The notes under the pieces were generated by a model. That model worked only from the letters and a program-made list of their open reading frames with translations. It was not told the origin of the DNA and did no database searches. Below, piece by piece: positions 7,809 to 13,266 of a stretch of 13,874 nucleotides of DNA (the first letter of the stretch is position 1; each line of letters starts with the position of its first letter). The position numbers were made by a program, and so were the translations under genes. Source of the DNA: Alphaproteobacteria bacterium (GTDB taxonomy: Bacteria; Pseudomonadota; Alphaproteobacteria; Acetobacterales; Acetobacteraceae). Location of the stretch: the NCBI GenBank assembly GCA_026225015.1, contig JAMFRY010000149.1:1-13874 (forward strand). The letters are read 5' to 3'.

Positions 7809-8117
7809 ATGGCGGCGGTGTTTGGAAGCTTGGGTTTTGGTCTTCGCAAATTTGCCAGCATTGCAAATGGCTGGCTGGCGGGACCGGCGCGTATCGCCTT
7901 GCCGGCTGAAGAACGCCAAAGGCTGATTGGCCGCTACCGGACCAAGGATGGACAATATCTTGAGGTGACGGGGACGGAAGATGGATTTCGCATCCTGGGA
8001 CTGAGCCAACGGGAGCTATCGGCGATTGATCATGTAACCCTGTACGGTGATGGCGATCCCGAATCGGTCGTCCGCTTCAGCGATTTGCAGAAGGCGGGTA
8101 CGCCAATCTGGTGGTGA
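7809..8117 (+). CDS. Small hypothetical protein, possibly frameshifted near its 3' end
   Basis: I do not recognise this 102-residue protein. ATG 7809 has a good ribosome site (CAGGAG, 7798-7803), 28 bp after tauE, so it may be co-transcribed with it. The N-terminus (about 1-30) is mildly hydrophobic and amphipathic and is not a clear signal peptide. Residues 40-65 (IGRYRTKDGQYLEVTG then DGFRILG) have the alternating look of a small beta domain, reminiscent of the short all-beta domains appended to some hydrolases, but this is only a resemblance. The annotated end (...KAGTPIWW) is odd. In the -1 frame the same DNA reads on as YANLVVTHPLRLTITAVRI to a TAG at 8156-8158, which looks more protein-like. 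One missing base near 8098-8101 would explain it. The true product may be about 116 residues. Confidence 0.6.
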   Translation: MAAVFGSLGFGLRKFASIANGWLAGPARIALPAEERQRLIGRYRTKDGQYLEVTGTEDGFRILGLSQRELSAIDHVTLYGDGDPESVVRFSDLQKAGTPIWW

Positions 8118-8179
8118 CGCATCCCTTGCGGCTGACGATCACCGCCGTCCGGATATAGTCTCCAGGCCGGGACCATGCA

Positions 8180-8893
8180 TCAATGGCTCGCATCCACCAG
8201 CACCCGCCGGCGGGTGGGTTGGCGTTTGAGGGGAATCACGGCGTGCAAATCCTTGGTGGCTTCGGCGATGGTGAGGCCGGCAAAGCGCGGGGCGAACAGG
8301 GCGCCGAAGCGCTCCCACAGATCGAAGGCGCGCAGGTTGAGGCGCCAATTGAGCGGCGGGATATAGAGGCACGAATGCTGGCTTTCCACCTGGAAGAACA
8401 GGCTGGTGAGCAGGCGGGTGAGTTGTCCGTTGGTATAGGGTTCGCCATGGCCAAAGGGGTTGTTTTCCCAATACGCCCACATGCCCTGCCGGTTGGGGAC
8501 GACAACGATCAGGCGGCCGTCATCCTTGAGCAGGCGCCAGACTTCGCGCAGTGTTTGGCGGGCATTGCCGGCATGTTCCAGTCCGTGAACCAGAAGAATG
8601 CGGTCAAAAGAGAGGTCGGGGAAGGGCAGCGCGTCTTCCTCACCCGTGCAGCTAAGGGAGGCGCGGCCGGCGGGCCAGAGGGCGGGTCCGAAACTCTGTG
8701 GCGAGGCGGCGATGGTGCGCCTCGCCTCGGCGCGCCACTGGCGCAAATAGGGGCCGGTATAGCCAAGGCCGAGCAGCGAGAGATTGCTGCAATCCGGCCA
8801 GAGCTTGCGCAGCTCCGCCCGGATGAGGCCGGCTGAAAGCCCGCCCAATGTGGTGGCATAAAATTCCGCCGCGTCTCGTGCATCGATGGACAT
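8180..8893 (-). CDS. Class I SAM-dependent methyltransferase (type 11-like)
   Basis: This is a 237-residue Rossmann-fold methyltransferase of unknown substrate. The SAM-binding strand and loop is LSLLGLGYTGPYL (about 38-50), a diverged form of the usual acidic-GxGxG motif. The post-motif strand LPFPDLSFDRILLVHGLEHA (89-108) is the typical motif II-III region of Methyltransf_11 proteins, followed by LREVWRLLKDDGRLIVVVPN (115-134). The C-terminal 60 residues contain several aromatic and basic patches. It diverges from gloB across 42 bp. Similar pairings of a methyltransferase with gloB are, as I recall, common in Alphaproteobacteria. There is no Shine-Dalgarno before the ATG, but TATATA sits 6 nt upstream, which suggests a leaderless mRNA. 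An in-frame stop lies shortly upstream, so the start cannot move far. Confidence 0.85.
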   Translation of the reverse strand: MSIDARDAAEFYATTLGGLSAGLIRAELRKLWPDCSNLSLLGLGYTGPYLRQWRAEARRTIAASPQSFGPALWPAGRASLSCTGEEDALPFPDLSFDRILLVHGLEHAGNARQTLREVWRLLKDDGRLIVVVPNRQGMWAYWENNPFGHGEPYTNGQLTRLLTSLFFQVESQHSCLYIPPLNWRLNLRAFDLWERFGALFAPRFAGLTIAEATKDLHAVIPLKRQPTRRRVLVDASH

Positions 8894-8899
8894 GCGCGG

Positions 8900-8905
8900 T
8901 ATATA
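8900..8905. promoter_or_regulatory. TATATA box shared by divergent methyltransferase and gloB genes
   Basis: This palindromic hexamer lies in the 42-bp gap. For the minus-strand methyltransferase it ends 6 nt before the ATG, so transcription would start at the ATG itself. For gloB it would place a start near 8912, leaving a short leader that contains the AAAGGAG ribosome site (8921-8927). The -35 regions are poor on both sides, so the assignment is tentative. Confidence 0.35.
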
Positions 8906-8935
8906 GCATGCGGATCAGAAAAAGGAGCAGTTTCG

Positions 8936-9664
8936 ATGACGGTGTCAGTAACGGCGATACCCATGCTGGCGGATAATTATTCCTGGCTGCTAAAAGACTC
9001 AGGCACCGGAAAGCTTGGGATTGTCGATCCGGCCGAAGCGGCCCCGGCCATCGCCGCGATCGAGGCGGCGGGGGGTAGACTGGACGTGATTTTTCTGACG
9101 CATCATCATGGCGACCATATCGACGGGGCGCCGGAGCTTAAGACCAAATATGGCGCGAAGATCGTTGGCAATGCCGGCGACGCGCATCGGCTGCCGAAGC
9201 TCGATATTGCGGTGCAGGAGGGGGATTACGTGCCGTTCGGCGCGGCAAATGCGCGCGTGATCGCCACGCCTGGCCATACGATCGGCCATATCGCCTATTA
9301 TTTCGGCGATGGCGGGTTGCTGTTCTGCGGTGATACGATGTTCAGCCTCGGCTGCGGCAAGCTGTTCGAGGGCACGGCCGAGGATATGTATGAGAGCCTG
9401 CAAAAATTTGCCGAGCTGCCGAAGGAGACGCTGGTCTGCGCCGGGCATGAATATACGCAGTCGAATGCGAAATTCGCGCTTTTTGTCGACCCGCAAAACG
9501 CCGCCTTGCAGGCCCGCGCCGCGCAGGTCGCGCAATTGCGGGGCGAGGGCAAGGCGACCTTGCCGGTGACGCTTGGGGTGGAGATGGCGAGCAACCCGTT
9601 CCTGCGCGCGCTGGATGCGGCGAGCCTGAAGCGGCTGCGCACCGCCAAGGATCATTTCAGTTAG
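8936..9664 (+). CDS. gloB: Hydroxyacylglutathione hydrolase (glyoxalase II)
   Basis: GloB hydrolyses S-D-lactoylglutathione to D-lactate and glutathione in the cytoplasm, the second step of methylglyoxal detoxification. The 242-residue protein has the complete binuclear metal site of the metallo-beta-lactamase fold: the THHHGDH motif (H56, H58, D60, H61), H114 in TPGHT, D133 in FCGDT and H171 in AGHEYT. The C-terminal HAGH domain is present, including NPFLRA near the end. The start is supported by AAAGGAG (8921-8927) 8 nt before the ATG. It is slightly shorter than the roughly 250-residue norm but nothing essential is missing. Its neighbours do not include gloA. Confidence 0.95.
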   Translation: MTVSVTAIPMLADNYSWLLKDSGTGKLGIVDPAEAAPAIAAIEAAGGRLDVIFLTHHHGDHIDGAPELKTKYGAKIVGNAGDAHRLPKLDIAVQEGDYVPFGAANARVIATPGHTIGHIAYYFGDGGLLFCGDTMFSLGCGKLFEGTAEDMYESLQKFAELPKETLVCAGHEYTQSNAKFALFVDPQNAALQARAAQVAQLRGEGKATLPVTLGVEMASNPFLRALDAASLKRLRTAKDHFS

Positions 9665-9671
9665 GCAGGGG

Positions 9672-9687
9672 GGAGAAAAATTTCTCC
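9672..9687 (+). terminator. Hairpin after gloB
   Basis: GGAGAAAAATTTCTCC is a perfect palindrome beginning 8 nt after the gloB stop (6-bp arms with a 4-nt centre, or 7-bp arms if drawn tight). It is followed only by TTAG, not a T-run, so as an intrinsic terminator it is weak. It may separate gloB from the transporter operon. Confidence 0.4.
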
Positions 9688-9712
9688 TTAGCTCCTTGGC
9701 AATGGCAATCCG

Positions 9713-9742
9713 TTGCTTGCAAGCGTCTTTGAATAGGGTAAT
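9713..9742 (+). promoter_or_regulatory. Possible promoter of the amino-acid importer operon, with a 10-bp palindrome
   Basis: TTGCTT (9713-9718) and GGTAAT (9737-9742), 18 bp apart, resemble a sigma-70 promoter. The perfect palindrome GCTTGCAAGC (9715-9724) overlaps the -35. If this promoter is used, transcription would start near 9749 and the CGTTTGCAT repeats would lie in the 5' leader. The hexamer matches are only moderate. Confidence 0.3.
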
Positions 9743-9767
9743 GCTGGCGCAGGCCCGGCTGGCGCGG

Positions 9768-9804
9768 CGTTTGCATCTTACCGTTTGCATCGTGGCGTTT
9801 GCAT
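9768..9804 (+). repeat. Three CGTTTGCAT direct repeats on an exact 14-bp period
   Basis: The 9-mer CGTTTGCAT occurs at 9768-9776, 9782-9790 and 9796-9804, identical each time, with unrelated 5-bp spacers. The array ends 35 bp before the start codon of the binding-protein gene. Identical cores with diverged spacers on a fixed period look like a protein-binding array or an RNA element rather than recent slippage. Confidence 0.75.
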
Positions 9805-9839
9805 TCGGCTGGGCCGGGGGCATCATTTGGGAGACTTCT

Positions 9840-10643
9840 ATGAGAAAATTGCTGACCGTCATGGCTTTGGCGTGCATGGCGCTTGGGGTGGCCGCGCAAC
9901 TGCCGGCGCAAGCCAAAACTTTCAAGGAAATAAAATTCGGCGTTGACGCGACCTATCCGCCCTTCGAAAGTCTTTCGCCCAGCGGCGAGTTTGTTGGTTT
10001 CGACGTTGATCTCGGGCGCGCCATCTGCGCCCAACTGAGGGTGAAATGCGTATTCATCAACCAGGGCTTTGACGGGATCATTCCGGCTTTGCAGGCGCGC
10101 AAGTTCGACGCCATTCTCTCCTCGATGACCGTAACGCCGCAGCGCGCGCAGCAGATCGATTTTTCTTCCGAAATGTTTAACGAGCCGACCAGCCTGATCG
10201 TGAAAAATGGCTCGGACCTAACGCCCACCGCTTTGAGCCTGAAGGGCAAGACGGTTGGCGTTGAATCCGGCACCATTCAGGAAAGCTATGCGAATACCTA
10301 TTGGAAACCGGAAGGCGTGAATGTGGTCTCCTATCCGGGACAGGACCAGGTTTATGCCGATCTGCTCTCCGGCCGGCTGGATGCGTCGCTGCAGGATTCC
10401 GTTGAGGCCGATTACGGTTTCTTAAAAACCCCCAAGGGCGCCGATTTCAAGTTTGGCGGCAACGCAACCTATGACCCGAAGGACGTTCTGGGCTCCTATA
10501 TTGCGATCGGCATCCGCAAGGATGAGCCGCTGCTGAAAGCCAGGATCGACCGGGCGATCGCCAGGATCATCGCCAACGGCACCTATAAGAAGATTGAAGC
10601 GAAATACTTCAACTTCGACATCTACGGCTTCAAACAGAAATAG
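9840..10643 (+). CDS. Periplasmic lysine/arginine/ornithine/histidine-binding protein (HisJ/ArgT family)
   Basis: This is the extracytoplasmic receptor of the His-type ABC importer. The 267-residue precursor starts MRKLLTVMALACMALG, with likely signal-peptide cleavage after AQA (about residue 25). Family features are GVDATYPPFE (34-43), EFVGFDVDLGRAIC, the Cys pair C63/C70 matching the HisJ disulfide, R102 of the ligand-carboxylate site (MTVTPQRAQQIDF), and D186 in LDASLQDSVEADYGF, the acidic residue expected to hold the alpha-amino group. It ends ...AKYFNFDIYG, as in HisJ and ArgT. Start ATG 9840 follows TGGGAG (9828-9833). The frame is open back to 9696, but that would put the signal peptide internally. 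The exact cationic amino-acid preference cannot be read from sequence. It is first in the plus-strand importer operon. Confidence 0.93.
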   Translation: MRKLLTVMALACMALGVAAQLPAQAKTFKEIKFGVDATYPPFESLSPSGEFVGFDVDLGRAICAQLRVKCVFINQGFDGIIPALQARKFDAILSSMTVTPQRAQQIDFSSEMFNEPTSLIVKNGSDLTPTALSLKGKTVGVESGTIQESYANTYWKPEGVNVVSYPGQDQVYADLLSGRLDASLQDSVEADYGFLKTPKGADFKFGGNATYDPKDVLGSYIAIGIRKDEPLLKARIDRAIARIIANGTYKKIEAKYFNFDIYGFKQK

Positions 10644-10674
10644 CCGGCCGGACTTTTGATTGTTGGGGCGGTAA

Positions 10675-11367
10675 ATGCTTTCGCTCGACGGTTTTGGACC
10701 GCAGATATTCTCAGGCGCCGCCACTACCGTTGAGCTATCGCTTTTATCGCTTCTGGCTTCGTTTTTTCTGGGATTGCTGGGCGCTTCGGCGAAACTGTCG
10801 AAAAGCCGGGTGCTGTTTGGGCTGGCCACCGCCTATACGACGCTGATCCGCGCGGTGCCGGATCTGGTGCTGATGTTGTTGATTTTCTACTCGTTGCAAA
10901 TATGGCTGAATGATCTCACTGATTATTTCAATCTCGATGACATCAACCTGGACCCGTTCACCTCCGGCGCGATAACGCTCGGCTTCATCTATGGCGCCTA
11001 TTTTACCGAAACCTTCCGCGGCGCCTTCATGGCGGTGCCGAAAGGCCAGATGGAGGCGGCAAGGGCCTATGGGATGGCGCCGTTCCTGGTATTCAGGCGC
11101 ATCCTGTTCCCGCAGATGATGCGCTATGCATTGCCGGGACTCGCGAATAACTGGCAGGTGATTCTGAAATCGACGGCCCTGGTTTCATTGATCGGACTGA
11201 GCGATGTGGTGAAGGCGGCGCAGGGCGCGGGCGAGGCGACGTTTCGGACCTTCTTCTTCACCAGCATTGCCGGATTGGTCTATCTGTTTTTGTCCTCCGT
11301 CTCCCGCGTGGTGCAATATTATCTCACCCGGAAATTCAGCGTGGGCGTGCGGCAGGTGGTGTTTTGA
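10675..11367 (+). CDS. hisQ: His-type amino-acid ABC transporter permease (HisQ-like)
   Basis: This is one of two inner-membrane permease subunits of the cationic amino-acid importer. The 230-residue length and sequence match HisQ along the whole protein: TTLIRAVPDLVLMLLIFY (55-72), TLGFIYGAYFTETFRGAFMA (101-120), and NNWQVILKSTALVSLIGL (158-175). The EAA loop that docks on the ATPase is at about 127-147 (EAARAYGMAPFLVFRRILFPQ region). Hydrophobic segments fit five transmembrane helices. It begins 31 bp after the binding-protein stop, with GGGGCGG as a weak ribosome site. Its stop overlaps the start of the HisM-like gene. The compared HisQ sequence is recalled from E. coli/Salmonella, not aligned by program. 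Confidence 0.93.
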   Translation: MLSLDGFGPQIFSGAATTVELSLLSLLASFFLGLLGASAKLSKSRVLFGLATAYTTLIRAVPDLVLMLLIFYSLQIWLNDLTDYFNLDDINLDPFTSGAITLGFIYGAYFTETFRGAFMAVPKGQMEAARAYGMAPFLVFRRILFPQMMRYALPGLANNWQVILKSTALVSLIGLSDVVKAAQGAGEATFRTFFFTSIAGLVYLFLSSVSRVVQYYLTRKFSVGVRQVVF

Positions 11368-12068
11368 TCAGCATCATCCAGACCTACGGCAAGGCATTCC
11401 TGTTCTCCGACGGCTATACCCTAACCGGCGTGGCGATGACGCTATGGCTGCTGGTGAGCGCCTGCATCATCGGCTTTTGCCTGGCTTTGCCGCTGGCGAT
11501 TGCCAGAAATTCAAAATCCTTATCGCTGCGCGCCCCGGTTTGGTTCTATTGCTTCGTGTTTACCGGCACGCCGCTTTATGTGCAGCTTCTGGTGATTTAT
11601 ACCGGCATTTATAGCCTGGATTTTGTGCATCATGTGACGGCGCTGAACGATTTTTTCCGTTCCGGACTGGACTGCACCATCCTCGCCTTTGGCCTGAATA
11701 CCGGCGCCTACACTACCGAGATTTTTGCCGGCGCGATTCGCGATACCAATCATGGCGAGGTGGATGCGGCGCGCTCGCTCGGCTATTCCACGGCCAAGCT
11801 CTATCGCCGCATCGTCATTCCCTCCGCCTTGCGCCGTGCGCTACCGGTTTACAGCAACGAGGTGATCCTGATGCTGCACTGCACCACACTGGCATTCACC
11901 GCGACGGTGCCGGATATCCTGAAAATCGCCAATGACGCGTATGCCGCAACCTATAATCCGTTTGCGTCATTCACCGTGGCGGCGATGTTATATGCCTGCA
12001 TCTCGTTCACGCTGATCTTCGGGTTCCGCAGAGCCGAGGCGCATTTTCTGGCGTTTCAGAAAAGATGA
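11364..12068 (+). CDS. hisM: His-type amino-acid ABC transporter permease (HisM-like), TTG start
   Basis: This is the second permease subunit, 234 residues. The recognisable HisM core includes FTGTPLYVQLLVIYTGIYSL (66-85), FFRSGLDCTILAFGLNTGAY, TTEIFAGAIRD, the EAA loop (about 132-152) and SNEVILMLHCTTLAFTATVP (164-183). The start is TTG 11364-11366, which overlaps the hisQ TGA (TTGA). I trust it because the residues from it on (ISIIQTYGKAFLFSDGYTLTG) align with the very N-terminus of E. coli HisM, and AGGTGG (11354-11359) is a usable ribosome site. The next Met, 25 residues in, would remove the first periplasmic and helix region. The gene ends 19 bp from the convergent ATPase gene. Confidence 0.93.
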   Translation: MISIIQTYGKAFLFSDGYTLTGVAMTLWLLVSACIIGFCLALPLAIARNSKSLSLRAPVWFYCFVFTGTPLYVQLLVIYTGIYSLDFVHHVTALNDFFRSGLDCTILAFGLNTGAYTTEIFAGAIRDTNHGEVDAARSLGYSTAKLYRRIVIPSALRRALPVYSNEVILMLHCTTLAFTATVPDILKIANDAYAATYNPFASFTVAAMLYACISFTLIFGFRRAEAHFLAFQKR

Positions 12069-12087
12069 GGTAGAGAGCGCAGGTTAT

Positions 12088-12873
12088 CTAATGCCTTAGC
12101 GTGGACGACAAAAACTGCCGGAAGCGCTCCGATTTCGGATGGGTGAACATTTCCTCCGGCCGGCCTTCCTCCTCCGTCAGGCCCTGATGCAGAAACATCA
12201 CGCGGCTGGCGACCTCGCGGGCGAAGCCCATTTCATGCGTTACCACCAGCATGGTGCGGCCTTCCTTCGCCAGATCGCGCATCACCTTCAGCACTTCGCC
12301 GACCAATTCCGGGTCGAGCGCCGAGGTGGGTTCGTCGAACAATAATACATCGGGTTCCATGGCCAGCGCACGGGCGATGGCGACGCGCTGCTGCTGGCCG
12401 CCGGAAAGCTGCGCCGGATAGGCATGGTGCTTGGCGGAAAGCCCGACTTTCTCCAGCATGGCTTCGGCGCGGGTGATGGCGGTTTTGCGGTCCACGCCCA
12501 GTACGTGGATCGGCGCTTCGATCACGTTTTGCAGCACGGTCATGTGGGCCCAAAGGTTGAATTGCTGGAACACCATGGCCAAGCGGGAGCGCAGGCGTTC
12601 CACCTGCTTGGCGCTGGCGGCGTTGCGGCCGCGTTTGCCATCCTTCATCTCGATCAACTCGCCTTTGATCATTACCCGGCCGCGATCGGGCATTTCCAGC
12701 AGGTTGATGCAGCGCAGAAACGTGCTCTTGCCGGAGCCGGAACTGCCGAGAATGGCGATGACGTCATGGTCATGCGCGGTAAGGGAAATGCCCTTCAGCA
12801 CTTCCAGCGGGCCGAAGCTTTTATGAATATCTTCGACGACCAAAGCGGTGGCGGGTGGCAATGCCTCTGACAT
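12088..12873 (-). CDS. hisP: His-type amino-acid ABC transporter ATPase (HisP-like)
   Basis: This is the cytoplasmic ATP-hydrolysing subunit that powers uptake through the HisQM-like permease. The 261-residue protein has all nucleotide-binding motifs intact: Walker A GSSGSGKST (43-51), Q-loop Q103 in MVFQQFNLWAHMTV, signature LSGGQ (156-160), Walker B LLFDE (177-181), D-loop SALD, and H213 in VVTHEMGF. MVFQ.FNLW.HMTVL and EAPI.VLG match HisP closely. AGAGG (12880-12884 on the minus strand) precedes the ATG. Unusually, it is encoded convergently with the binding protein and permeases instead of in the same operon, so it must have its own promoter. The upstream region carries an AT-rich array of direct repeats. 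Confidence 0.94.
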   Translation of the reverse strand: MSEALPPATALVVEDIHKSFGPLEVLKGISLTAHDHDVIAILGSSGSGKSTFLRCINLLEMPDRGRVMIKGELIEMKDGKRGRNAASAKQVERLRSRLAMVFQQFNLWAHMTVLQNVIEAPIHVLGVDRKTAITRAEAMLEKVGLSAKHHAYPAQLSGGQQQRVAIARALAMEPDVLLFDEPTSALDPELVGEVLKVMRDLAKEGRTMLVVTHEMGFAREVASRVMFLHQGLTEEEGRPEEMFTHPKSERFRQFLSSTLRH

Positions 12874-12925
12874 TTTGATCCTCTGGTCGAGTCCGGATGT
12901 TAACGAAATTGGGTCAGTCTCCGAT

Positions 12926-12973
12926 AAGCAATTTTAATCAGCAATTTTAATAAGCAATTTTCAAGCAAATTTC
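12926..12973 (-). repeat. Four AAGCAATTTT-type direct repeats upstream of hisP
   Basis: Copies begin at 12926 (AAGCAATTTTAAT), 12939 (CAGCAATTTTAAT), 12952 (AAGCAATTTTC) and 12963 (AAGCAAATTTC), giving spacings of 13, 13 and 11 bp. The array ends 53 bp before the hisP ATG and is far more AT-rich than its surroundings, so it probably overlaps the hisP promoter. It could also bind a regulator. No clean -35/-10 pair with standard spacing was found inside it. Confidence 0.7.
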
Positions 12974-13054
12974 ATGCCATTGCGTGGACGTTGCCCGGGC
13001 GGTGCCGCCGACGCTTCACCCGGCTTGCCACAGCGCGGCGAATGGAAGCAGTAT

Positions 13055-13109
13055 CGGGCTCCAGCCCGGCTCCGCCCCATGGCGGCCCCAAAAATGGCGG
13101 CCCTAAAAA
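13055..13109. repeat. Hairpin plus 15-bp tandem repeat before the flavoprotein stub
   Basis: CGGGC-TCCA-GCCCG (13055-13068) can form a 5-bp hairpin. It is followed by ATGGCGGCCCCAAAA (13079-13093) and immediately by ATGGCGGCCCTAAAA (13094-13108), a tandem pair differing at one base. The rest of the 12874-13266 gap holds the hisP repeat array and the flavoprotein remnant. I see no intact gene in it. Confidence 0.55.
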
Positions 13110-13125
13110 ATTCGGGGAACGCTTC

Positions 13126-13250
13126 GTGCCTGATCAGTACGATCTGATTATTGTCGGCAACGGCGCCGGGCGGATTGTCGGCGGGGATTACCGCGAAACT
13201 GGCTGGGCTGCGGCCGCTGATTTTGGAAAAAACCCCGCTGGCCGGCCAAC
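13126..13250 (+). pseudogene. Frameshifted N-terminal stub of an FAD_binding_2 flavoprotein (3-ketosteroid dehydrogenase-like)
   Basis: From GTG 13126 the DNA reads PDQYDLIIVGNGAG. Then, in the +1 frame from 13169, it reads GGLSAGITAKLAGLRPLILEK followed by TPLAGQ. Joined across one extra G in the GGG codon at 13168-13170, this is the standard start of a large FAD-dependent dehydrogenase: beta strand, GxGxxG loop, helix, second strand and the ribose-binding Glu of LILEK. 3-Oxosteroid 1-dehydrogenase and fumarate-reductase-like flavoproteins begin this way. Resemblance stops at about 13250, after roughly 40 of an expected 500 or more residues, and the end of the CobW-family gene follows within 20 bp. 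A frameshift and a large deletion have therefore destroyed the gene. A weak ribosome site (GGGGA, 13113-13117) remains. Confidence 0.7.
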
Positions 13251-13266
13251 CCTTTTCCCTTGTGCC

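Noticed and set aside
8183..8836. 217-codon plus-strand frame opposite the methyltransferase
   Set aside because: The minus-strand product has SAM-methyltransferase motifs; the plus-strand product matches nothing.
8999..9925. 308-codon minus-strand frame opposite gloB
   Set aside because: Antisense to a glyoxalase II with all metal ligands; Arg-rich and without domain resemblance.
12424..12870. Open frames on the plus strand opposite hisP
   Set aside because: Antisense to a complete ABC ATPase; no independent evidence of coding.
12926..12973. CRISPR array interpretation of the hisP-upstream repeats
   Set aside because: The units are 11-13 bp with no spacer sequence between them and no cas gene nearby.
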